DNA of 49,392 nucleotides, from the NCBI GenBank assembly GCA_029060285.1, contig JAIDUH010000043.1, forward strand, positions 1 through 49,392, given 5' to 3'. This document shows, piece by piece, positions 43,281-49,392 of the stretch. The notes below the pieces were generated by a model. That model was not told the DNA's origin. It searched no databases and worked only from the letters and a program-made list of their open reading frames with translations. Source of the DNA: Muribaculaceae bacterium. Its GTDB lineage: Bacteria > Bacteroidota > Bacteroidia > Bacteroidales > Muribaculaceae. The translations under genes were made by a program, and so were the position numbers. The number at the start of each line of letters is the position of its first letter. Within the stretch, counting starts at the first letter, position 1.

Positions 43281-43364
43281 CATAAAATAAGCAGGTATGT
43301 TTTATTATTTTATGGGGCAAATTAAAGCATTGAACATTAAACAACGAACAATGAGTAATAAGTA

Positions 43365-44042
43365 TTAGAGGCGGGCTTTTTCGCGTTCGATGTAGGAATC
43401 GATGGATAGGCCGTTGCCGAGAGAGAACTGAGGATAATCTTTTTTAATGGTCTCGTAGCATTTGAGGGCATCTCCAAATTTCTTCTGCTCATCGTAAACT
43501 ACAGCCATCTTTAGGAGAACGCGGGGAGCAATCTGCGGATTCTTGTCGGCTTTCTTTTCAGCGTACTTGAACGCGGAGATAGCTTCGTCGTATTTCTTGA
43601 GGTTTACATAGCAGTCGCCAAGGAGAACCTGAGCGTTGGCAGCGAGCACCTTGTCGCCGGAGCTGAAGTCTTTGAGATACTTGGCAGCCTCTTCATATTT
43701 GCCGGAATTGTAGAGGGTCTCTGCAGCAGAGAGGGCAGCGAGCTTGCCGGCAGCAGTGCCACCATATTCGTCAGCCACTTTCTTATATTGAGCAGCTGAG
43801 AGGGAATCATTGCCGAGAGTAGAAAGTTCAACTTTGTTGTAGGCTTCCATAGCCTTGTTGTTCTTTGGTATCTTATAGAGATATAGCCATGCGAAAGTGA
43901 GGCAAGCTACGACGAGGATAGCGCCCATAGCGATACCCATAGCTTTTTTGTTAGTCTCTATATTACGACCGAGGTTGGTCAGCCTATTGTTGATATTTTC
44001 GAGCTGGTCTGGCTGCTCGGGTGTCTGGTTGCTTGATGCCAT
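43365..44042 (-). CDS. TPR membrane protein (YfgM-like)
   Basis: 225 residues from the ATG at 44042 (MASSNQTPEQPDQ). The frame stays open back to 44219, but that extension includes the promoter at 44126-44157 and is not accepted. One membrane helix (about residues 35-57, AIGMAMGAIL-like) is followed by tetratricopeptide repeats (AAETLYNSGKYEEAAKYLKDF, GDCYVNLKKYDEAISAFKYAE, VYDEQKKFGDALKCYETI). The layout, single N-terminal helix plus TPRs, resembles YfgM/PpiD-type partners of the Sec machinery; the role here is inference. It is transcribed alone, with its own promoter and terminator. Confidence 0.88.
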   Translation of the reverse strand: MASSNQTPEQPDQLENINNRLTNLGRNIETNKKAMGIAMGAILVVACLTFAWLYLYKIPKNNKAMEAYNKVELSTLGNDSLSAAQYKKVADEYGGTAAGKLAALSAAETLYNSGKYEEAAKYLKDFSSGDKVLAANAQVLLGDCYVNLKKYDEAISAFKYAEKKADKNPQIAPRVLLKMAVVYDEQKKFGDALKCYETIKKDYPQFSLGNGLSIDSYIEREKARL

Positions 44043-44125
44043 TTTATATTGATCTATTTCTTTAATTTTCTTGAAAATACACGAGCTATTGACAGGATTT
44101 CTACATCCTTTGCTCATTCGAAGCG

Positions 44126-44157
44126 CAAAGTTAATGATTTTTTTTGTGACGTGCAAA
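44126..44157 (-). promoter_or_regulatory. Bacteroidetes-type promoter for the TPR gene
   Basis: On the minus strand, TTTG (44157-44154), 20 nt and TAACTTTG (44133-44126). Transcription would start near 44119, leaving a leader of about 75 nt before the ATG at 44042. Confidence 0.8.
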
Positions 44158-44205
44158 TTATTTTGAAAAAAAATAGTTTTAATTTGGGGGCTGCGGCAGG
44201 CAGAC

Positions 44206-44296
44206 AGAGTAGTTAGCACGCTCCGCGTGCGTCATGGCGTGTCTGATAGAAACTATTTGTCGCGGGGGGACGCGCACGGAGTGCGCTAACTACTCT
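44206..44296. repeat. GC-rich inverted-repeat element, single copy
   Basis: The left arm (44206-44234, AGAGTAGTTAGCACGCTCC...) is an imperfect reverse complement of the right arm (44269-44296), with a loop of about 34 nt. It is closely related, in the same orientation, to the 100-bp units at 49219-49392. Confidence 0.8.
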
Positions 44297-44347
44297 GTTT
44301 GACGCGGTTCGACTCGCGCGGTAATATCTGAAAGAAATAAATCATGC

Positions 44348-44382
44348 GAAAAAACCGGGAGCATATCGATATGCACCCGGTT
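44348..44382 (-). terminator. Rho-independent terminator downstream of the BspA-like gene
   Basis: A 12-bp stem with one mismatch (44353-44364 with 44371-44382), a 6-nt loop and, on the minus strand, a run of six T. The stem core matches that of the terminator at 2197-2228, showing common descent of the two gene ends. Confidence 0.8.
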
Positions 44383-44486
44383 CTGTCATTAAAGCACTGC
44401 CCACCCGCTATCTGAGGTTCTGGAATGCCCTGTGGAGTGAGGCGGACAGTGTTATAAGTCAATGATAGAATCTTAAAAATTAATCA

Positions 44487-47400
44487 TTAATAATTAACCA
44501 CTGCCTTCACTACAGTGTCGGGGCTGCGGAGGATATAGACTGACGGTTTCAGCTGCTTAAGTTCCTCGCGTGAGCAACCTTTCTTTAGAATGACGCCGTT
44601 CATGTCAAATACATCCACAGTGGCATTAGGATCTGCGAAGATGGCCTCTACACCTGAAAGGCTCGTGATCACACACTCTGCCGTAATGTCAGAACCGTCG
44701 ACAGTCGATACTGTGATAACGCATGTTCCTTCCTTCAGCACCTTCACATTGCCTTCAGCATCCACCGTAGCTATTGAAGTGTCGCTCGACTCGAATGTCA
44801 GAGCCTTGTTCTCGGCATCCTCCGGAATCACTGTAGCCTTGATGGTAAACTCGCTTCCCTCAACACCGCTCCAAGTTGTCGGATCGATGATCAGCGACTC
44901 TACGAGGATCGGAAGGACGGTCACGTTGCAAGATGCGCTGACGCTGCCGCAGGTAGCCGTGATGACTGCTTCGCCGACTGACACTGCAGTGACGACACCT
45001 TCAGTAGAGACAGAAGCAACAGAAGCATCAGAAGAAGACCAGGTCACTGTCTTGTCGGTGGTGTTCTCAGGTAGAACGGTGGCGGTAAGAGTCACGATTT
45101 CGCCTGCATTAGCCGACCAGCTGTCCTGAGAGAGTGTGATTGATTCAGCAGGAATCGGGAGGACCGTCACGTTGCAAGATGCGCTGACGCTGCCGCAGGT
45201 AGCAGTGATGACAGACTCTCCGACTGCCAAAGCAGTAACTTTGCCCTCGGCATCAACCGTAGCCACAGCCTCATTGCTTGATGTCCAGGTGACGGTCTTG
45301 TCTTCAACGTTCTTGACAGTAGCCGTCAGTGTAGCTGATTGACCGACTTTAAGCTCAAGATTTGATTCGTCAAGGGAGATGCTTGCAGCAGCTATACCAG
45401 TATTGTTGACTACTACCTCGGCTATTGGTCCGTCATAGTAGAGTGACTCTGCGATAATCTTGCATGTGCCGTCATTCTCTTCGTCACCCTCGGCACGTGT
45501 CAGGTCTTCCGCCGAATATTCCTGGTATTTCACAAGTCCGTTATTGTCGACAGTTGCTATCTTAGGATTGGTCGAGCGCCACAAAACATACGGAAGCGTC
45601 ACATCTTCCGGCGTCATTTTAGCTTTGAGTTGGAATGTATCGCCGGCATTTCCTGAGATTGAGGTCATACCTTCGATTTCGAGAGCGGTAGCTACGGTCA
45701 TCAGCTCGTTGTTGAAATTACCCCAATACTTGTCATCATCGTAAGCATTAACTGCCGCTTGTCCCTGAAGATAAAGTATGCCCTTATAATTGCCGAATGT
45801 ATAGGACTCTATTTCCGGAGGTGTCTGAGCCGTGATATAGATCTTAGAGGCAGGACATCTAGAAAAAGCGTAACTGCCAATACTCTTTATTCCATATCCC
45901 ATTACTATTGTATCAAGACTGCAACCGTTGAAAGCAGAATTGCCTATTGAAGTGACGGAGTTTGGTATTACTACTGAATTTAGATTTATACACTCCCTGA
46001 ACAAATTTGCCGGGATGCTTCTTACGTTATTTCCTATCACTACTTTCTCTAAAGATTCCGGAAATAATTTACCTAATGAAGTAAACTCATATTCTAAGTT
46101 CTCAGCATTGAAAGTAAGCGATGACAATGATCGACAATCATAAAACGCGCTTTTACCTATAAAAGTGACCGAGTTGCCTATCACCAACGATGTCATTCTA
46201 ATACAACTTTCGAAAGCACGGTAGTTGATTGTAGTTACAGAATTCGGTATCTCCACAGCAGTTAGGTTCGAACAATAGCTGAAAGCACCTTCACCGATAG
46301 AAGTAAGAGAATTGCCAAGCTCGACCGTTGTAAGACTTGTGCACCAGTTAAAAGCATACTTATCTATTTCAATAACAGAGTTCGGTATTTTCACCGAGGT
46401 CAATTTTTCACATTTAGAAAAAGCATATGCAGGTATATAGGTAACCTTATCTCCAAATATAAGAGTATTTAACGAATTTGGGAATGTAGGAGTAGTTGTA
46501 CAATTCTCAGCATTGAAAGTAAGGGTTGTCAGATTGTCGCATTTATTGAAAACATCCTTCCCGATTGTCTGAACGGAGCTTCCGATTACCATAGATGTCA
46601 GTCCACTGCAGCCGGAGAAAGCAGACCCGCCGATTTCCTTGACGGAGTTAGGTATCTCCACCGAAGCGAGGCTGCTGCAGCCGTCGAAAGCAGACCCGCC
46701 GATTGAAGTAACGGAGTTGCCTATCACTACAGATGTAAGACCTCTGCAGCCACTAAAAGTATACCCACCGATTGAAGTGACGGATTCTGGAATTACAACT
46801 TCCGTAACTTCCTCCCCATCAATATAAAGATGGTGAGCATAATATAATGGATTTCCCTTGGCGCCACCAAAAGATATGTTGCATAATGACTCTATACTTG
46901 AGAATTCAGCTTTTGTCAGGCCACTGCAGTTATTGAAAGCATCAGTGCCGATTGAAGTGACCGAGTTCGGTATCACCACCGAGGTCAGGCCGCTGCAGCC
47001 ATAGAAAGCATCATAGCCTATTGTCTGGACAGAGTTCGGTATCTCCACCGAACTCAGTACTCGGCAACAGGAGAAAGCCCTTCTTCCGATTGAAGTTACG
47101 GATTCAGGAATTATATATTCTCCTTCCAGATTCAAGGGAGCAAAATAAATAGCGGATTTATTCAATCCCCATACAAAGCCATCCTCAATAATAGCTTCTT
47201 CAGGATCATAATCAATATTCATATATCCTTCATTGAAGGGTTTGGTTAAGGTATTGGGATAAGCGTTTTTTGTCAGACGACTACAACCTTGGAAGGCGTC
47301 CTGGTAGATTGTCTGAACAGATTTACCGAACACAACTGATTCCAGACTAGTGCAGTCACGGAAAGTCCCGCCTTCGATTTCAGTGACGGAGTTTCCGATC

Positions 47401-47942
47401 ACCAGCGAGGTCAGGCTGCTGCAGCTATCGAAAGCATACACTCCGATTGTCTGGACGGAGTTTCCGATCACCACCGAGGTAATGCCACTACACTCCCTGA
47501 AAGCCCAATCGCCGATTGAAGTAACGGAGTTAGGTATCACCAGCGAGGTCAGGCCGCTGCAGCCGTAGAAAGCACGGCTGCCGATTGTCTGGACAGAGTT
47601 CGGTATTTCACACGAGGTCAAGCCGCTGCAACCTGAGAAAGCAGAATTGCCTATTGAAGTGACGGAGTTGCCAATCACCACTGACGTCAAGTCCTCCAAA
47701 GAATTAAAAACAGCTTCACCGATTTCAACGACTGGATAGTCAGTAGTGCCGTCATTGGCAACGTCAGGTATCACGAGATCGCCTGAAAAATCCTTATAAC
47801 CGATGACCTTGCAGGTCTTGGCTTCCTCGTCGATCACTTCATATCTAAGGGTAACGCCTTCATATTTATAGTTGAAGGCGGAGAGTCGTGCCGGCAGCAG
47901 GAAAGCCAGTGCCACCAGCAGAAACAGTAGTTTTTGCTTCAT
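44487..47942 (-). CDS. BspA-like leucine-rich repeat / Big2 surface protein
   Basis: 1151 residues with a signal peptide (ending RLSA, about residue 22). Residues about 60-740 are many LRR_5 (BspA/Treponema pallidum type) repeats of about 23 residues, with core LTSVVIPNSVTSIGxxAFxGCSG. Residues about 765-1095 hold a Big2-like domain followed by three clearer Big2 domains (KTVTWTSSNEAVATVDAEGKVTAL). The final 55 residues match the tail of the protein at 1-2172. BspA-type proteins are surface adhesins that bind host proteins or other cells; the ligand here is unknown. The gene body is highly repetitive DNA. An ancestral stop (TAG, 44410-44408) with the same spacing to the terminator lies downstream of the present stop. 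Confidence 0.9.
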   Translation of the reverse strand: MKQKLLFLLVALAFLLPARLSAFNYKYEGVTLRYEVIDEEAKTCKVIGYKDFSGDLVIPDVANDGTTDYPVVEIGEAVFNSLEDLTSVVIGNSVTSIGNSAFSGCSGLTSCEIPNSVQTIGSRAFYGCSGLTSLVIPNSVTSIGDWAFRECSGITSVVIGNSVQTIGVYAFDSCSSLTSLVIGNSVTEIEGGTFRDCTSLESVVFGKSVQTIYQDAFQGCSRLTKNAYPNTLTKPFNEGYMNIDYDPEEAIIEDGFVWGLNKSAIYFAPLNLEGEYIIPESVTSIGRRAFSCCRVLSSVEIPNSVQTIGYDAFYGCSGLTSVVIPNSVTSIGTDAFNNCSGLTKAEFSSIESLCNISFGGAKGNPLYYAHHLYIDGEEVTEVVIPESVTSIGGYTFSGCRGLTSVVIGNSVTSIGGSAFDGCSSLASVEIPNSVKEIGGSAFSGCSGLTSMVIGSSVQTIGKDVFNKCDNLTTLTFNAENCTTTPTFPNSLNTLIFGDKVTYIPAYAFSKCEKLTSVKIPNSVIEIDKYAFNWCTSLTTVELGNSLTSIGEGAFSYCSNLTAVEIPNSVTTINYRAFESCIRMTSLVIGNSVTFIGKSAFYDCRSLSSLTFNAENLEYEFTSLGKLFPESLEKVVIGNNVRSIPANLFRECINLNSVVIPNSVTSIGNSAFNGCSLDTIVMGYGIKSIGSYAFSRCPASKIYITAQTPPEIESYTFGNYKGILYLQGQAAVNAYDDDKYWGNFNNELMTVATALEIEGMTSISGNAGDTFQLKAKMTPEDVTLPYVLWRSTNPKIATVDNNGLVKYQEYSAEDLTRAEGDEENDGTCKIIAESLYYDGPIAEVVVNNTGIAAASISLDESNLELKVGQSATLTATVKNVEDKTVTWTSSNEAVATVDAEGKVTALAVGESVITATCGSVSASCNVTVLPIPAESITLSQDSWSANAGEIVTLTATVLPENTTDKTVTWSSSDASVASVSTEGVVTAVSVGEAVITATCGSVSASCNVTVLPILVESLIIDPTTWSGVEGSEFTIKATVIPEDAENKALTFESSDTSIATVDAEGNVKVLKEGTCVITVSTVDGSDITAECVITSLSGVEAIFADPNATVDVFDMNGVILKKGCSREELKQLKPSVYILRSPDTVVKAVVNY

Positions 47943-47946
47943 GAAA

Positions 47947-47972
47947 ATTAAATATTAATTATAAAATATTAA
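47947..47972. repeat. 26-bp AT-rich leader repeat, copy 2
   Basis: Identical over 26 bp to 41479-41504; both lie in 5' leaders of minus-strand secreted-protein genes. Confidence 0.75.
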
Positions 47973-47982
47973 AGATTAGATG

Positions 47983-48636
47983 TCATTTTAACGTGAATAT
48001 CTCGTCGTGGTAACAACATAGGAAATGTTCTATGTCATGAGCCGTCATGCCGGGGAGAAGTAGTTCTTTATACTTTTCGAGCTTCATCTTTCGCTCAAGC
48101 TTCTCGATTTCCTTTAAATATCCATGATCTACCAGATGCTGGGCGGCTCTACGAGGTTTGGAATGGATATATACATATTCTTTCGGTTTTATCTGAGGAT
48201 TACGATTCCATCCGTAGCGCAGTGCAAAATCATATATTGCCGTTTCCCCAAAATGAGGCTCCTTCTGCTCTTCTACATAGTCAATAAGATCCTCAAAGTT
48301 TTCGAAATCTATGCTGTCGATATTCTCAAGCTTCTTCGCCATTTTCTCAACTATAGGCTGACGGCTTGGGAATCGAAAATTCCATTGGTGTATATTAAAA
48401 ATATAAGGAGGTCTTGGAACTTTAGTGTCATTTATCTCTCCACAAATAAAATCGATGATATTCACTAAGGATGAAAGATATATATCGTGCCATTCCTGTG
48501 TGGTTGACACGTCTTTATCCGGATATTTTGGGTCCTCGTATTTTTCCGTAAGATAATCCTTTACGAGTTCTTCCAGCTTTGTGGTGGCTTCCGGATTATG
48601 GTGGAGGTCCGATGATTTATCACGTTTGCAACTCAT
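47983..48636 (-). CDS. Hypothetical protein, 217 residues, unknown family
   Basis: 217 residues; no signal peptide, membrane helix or motif that I recognise. It is highly charged and aromatic-rich, with a predicted helical N-terminal half (TTKLEELVKDYLTEKYEDPKYPDKD, VNIIDFICGEIND), a conserved-looking block ALRYGWNRNPQIKPKEYVYIHSKPRRAAQHL and a C-terminal helical segment ending in HDIEHFLCCYHDEIFTLK. It could be a cytoplasmic accessory-region protein. It lies on the same strand as, and about 45 nt downstream of, the end of the putative structured RNA (48683-49034), so that RNA might instead be its leader. The frame is uninterrupted. Confidence 0.7.
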   Translation of the reverse strand: MSCKRDKSSDLHHNPEATTKLEELVKDYLTEKYEDPKYPDKDVSTTQEWHDIYLSSLVNIIDFICGEINDTKVPRPPYIFNIHQWNFRFPSRQPIVEKMAKKLENIDSIDFENFEDLIDYVEEQKEPHFGETAIYDFALRYGWNRNPQIKPKEYVYIHSKPRRAAQHLVDHGYLKEIEKLERKMKLEKYKELLLPGMTAHDIEHFLCCYHDEIFTLK

Positions 48637-48682
48637 CCTGTAAAGATTTTAACTCCGCCGTGACTCCCCTTAGAGCGGTGAT

Positions 48683-48739
48683 AAAATGAAAAAGCGTGAG
48701 AGCCTGTACTCTGTTGTCCGTCCCACACTACGAGGCTCT
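48683..48739 (-). terminator. Possible terminator of the structured RNA
   Basis: The stem AGAGCCT/AGGCTCT (48699-48705 with 48733-48739) has a 27-nt loop and is followed on the minus strand by a T-rich tail at 48693-48683. The long loop and competing pairings make this weak. Confidence 0.4.
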
Positions 48740-49034
48740 GGTAATGCCCATCACTGTCGAACGGACAACGCAGAAGCCTCACGCAGGATTATGTATAGCA
48801 ACGCCACGGCTTGACGCTCACGCGCCGCCGTGGCAGTGTATATACACTCCTTATAGGCATCTACCGTTGTCTCATTCCTGACAGTGATTTGAAATTTACC
48901 AGATTTCGTAGTGTCAAGAAAGAGCGTCAAGTAAACGCTTTTATAACATGTAATTGCGGACGCATCCGATGATGTGTCGCAACAGATTCCCGCCCGCTTT
49001 GCCCCGGACCGAGGCTTCCGCAGAGCGGTCTGTG
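48683..49034 (-). ncRNA. Candidate structured RNA of about 350 nt, family not recognised
   Basis: The region has its own promoter (49069-49039) and many perfect complementary pairs: GTTGTCCGT 48713-48721 with 48761-48769; ACACTACGA 48725-48733 with 48906-48914; ATCACTGTC 48750-48758 with 48880-48888; GCCACGGC 48803-48810 with 48827-48834; CTTGACGCTC 48810-48819 with 48922-48931; GCGTGAG 48694-48700 with 48778-48784; AGAGCCT 48699-48705 with 48733-48739. Several cross one another or are mutually exclusive. The last stem is followed on the minus strand by CACGCTTTTTCATTTT, a possible terminator. It lacks the conserved sequences of RNase P RNA, tmRNA and SRP RNA. A 96-codon minus frame and a 42-codon plus frame (48688) overlap it, so a coding or leader role is not excluded. 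Confidence 0.45.
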
Positions 49035-49038
49035 ATTG

Positions 49039-49069
49039 CAAAGTTAAATAAAAATCTTTATTACCACAA
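49039..49069 (-). promoter_or_regulatory. Bacteroidetes-type promoter upstream of the structured region
   Basis: On the minus strand, TTG (49069-49067), 20 nt and TAACTTTG (49046-49039). No convincing protein start lies close downstream, which favours an untranslated transcript or a long leader. Confidence 0.7.
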
Positions 49070-49168
49070 GTCCTTTTCAGTCCTTTTCGTAATTTTCATA
49101 CGTTTTTTTACATTTAATTTTGGAATCTGACAAATTTTTCTATAGATGAAGTTTTAGTTGATTAGTCT

Positions 49169-49392
49169 TTTGTCGCGGCTCGACGCACTCGGAGAGTGCT
49201 AACTACACTATGGATTGCAGAGTAGTTAGCACGCTCCGCGTGCGTCATAGCGTGTCTGACTGAGAATATTTGTCGCGGCATGACGCACTCGGAGACTGCT
49301 AACTACACTATGGACTGCAGAGTAGTTAGCACGCTCCGCGTGCGTCATAGCGTGTCTGACTGAGAATATTTGTCGCGGCATGACGCACTCGG
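49169..49392. repeat. 100-bp tandem inverted-repeat element, at least two units, running off the window
   Basis: The unit starts at 49219 and again at 49319 (period 100 bp), with the second half of a further unit at about 49169-49218. Each full unit has a 26-bp imperfect inverted repeat (for example 49222-49247 with 49281-49306) enclosing about 33 nt. The same element occurs singly at 44206-44296. The array continues past the right edge. Confidence 0.88.

Noticed and set aside
48751..49041. 96-codon minus-strand frame as a protein gene
   Set aside because: It begins at the promoter's -7 element region, so its first codons would not be transcribed, and it lacks protein-like features; the pairing pattern suggests RNA. 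Kept open as an alternative in the ncRNA entry.
49169..49392. CRISPR array
   Set aside because: The 100-bp units are repeated as a whole without unique spacers, and no cas gene is present.

Overview
The window looks like chromosome of a gut-type Bacteroidales bacterium, most plausibly Muribaculaceae or a close relative; the family assignment is inference. Direct support: many promoters of the Bacteroidetes form (TTTG or TTG, 19-20 nt, TAnnTTTG); about ten large secreted proteins ending in a short beta-rich 'DxxGR...GIYxxK...VVK' tail typical of type IX secretion (T9SS) cargo; BspA-type leucine-rich repeats and Big2 domains; and Bacteroidales-like neighbourhoods pdxJ-exbB-exbD-tonB facing nadK, and sigma-54 regulator-lptE-conserved protein-secG. 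No rRNA, tRNA, CRISPR array or intact insertion sequence was seen.

Layout. 1-2172 is the 3' part of a Big2-repeat surface protein. 2.2-8.4 kb is a plus-strand series: a four-helix-bundle/zinc-ribbon protein between two decamer repeat arrays, a low-molecular-weight tyrosine phosphatase, a MATE exporter, an Rpn/PD-(D/E)XK transposase-like nuclease, a secreted pectinesterase and a DUF3108 protein. 8.5-11.4 kb (minus) is pdxJ-exbB-exbD-tonB, the inner-membrane energising complex for TonB-dependent uptake, facing an ACT-like protein and NAD kinase. 12.75-18.1 kb holds three secreted T9SS-type proteins (one Omp28/thioredoxin-like, two tandem paralogues of unknown function), then a membrane acyltransferase. 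19.4-23.9 kb is a compact plus-strand unit of two T9SS-type proteins and an amino-acid antiporter. 24-26.2 kb has a tiny acidic lipoprotein, a HAD phosphatase and RibF. 26.2-34.8 kb is a long minus-strand housekeeping block: secG, a conserved protein, lptE, sigma-54 activator, SlyD-like FKBP, a DUF4919-like protein, a 7TM-HD (PgpH-like) c-di-AMP phosphodiesterase and a Rel (p)ppGpp enzyme, the last two overlapping by 4 nt. 34.8-43.1 kb holds three more large T9SS-type proteins, followed by a TPR membrane protein. 44.2-49.4 kb is a segment with related GC-rich inverted-repeat elements at both ends; it carries a BspA-like LRR/Big2 protein related to the one at position 1, an orphan 217-aa gene and a densely self-complementary region with its own promoter.

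The most unusual signals are non-coding. First, 48.68-49.03 kb looks like a minus-strand structured RNA of about 350 nt with a promoter, several 7-10 bp complementary pairings (some crossing, as in pseudoknots) and a possible terminator. Second, many intergenic gaps hold short-period arrays: 7-bp units of different sequence at different loci, and one dispersed 10-bp family (ATCATGAT-like), some running directly into start or stop codons. Third, a 100-bp tandem inverted-repeat element runs off the right edge. Start codons were adjusted where the longest frame used GTG/TTG or ran through a promoter or a repeat.
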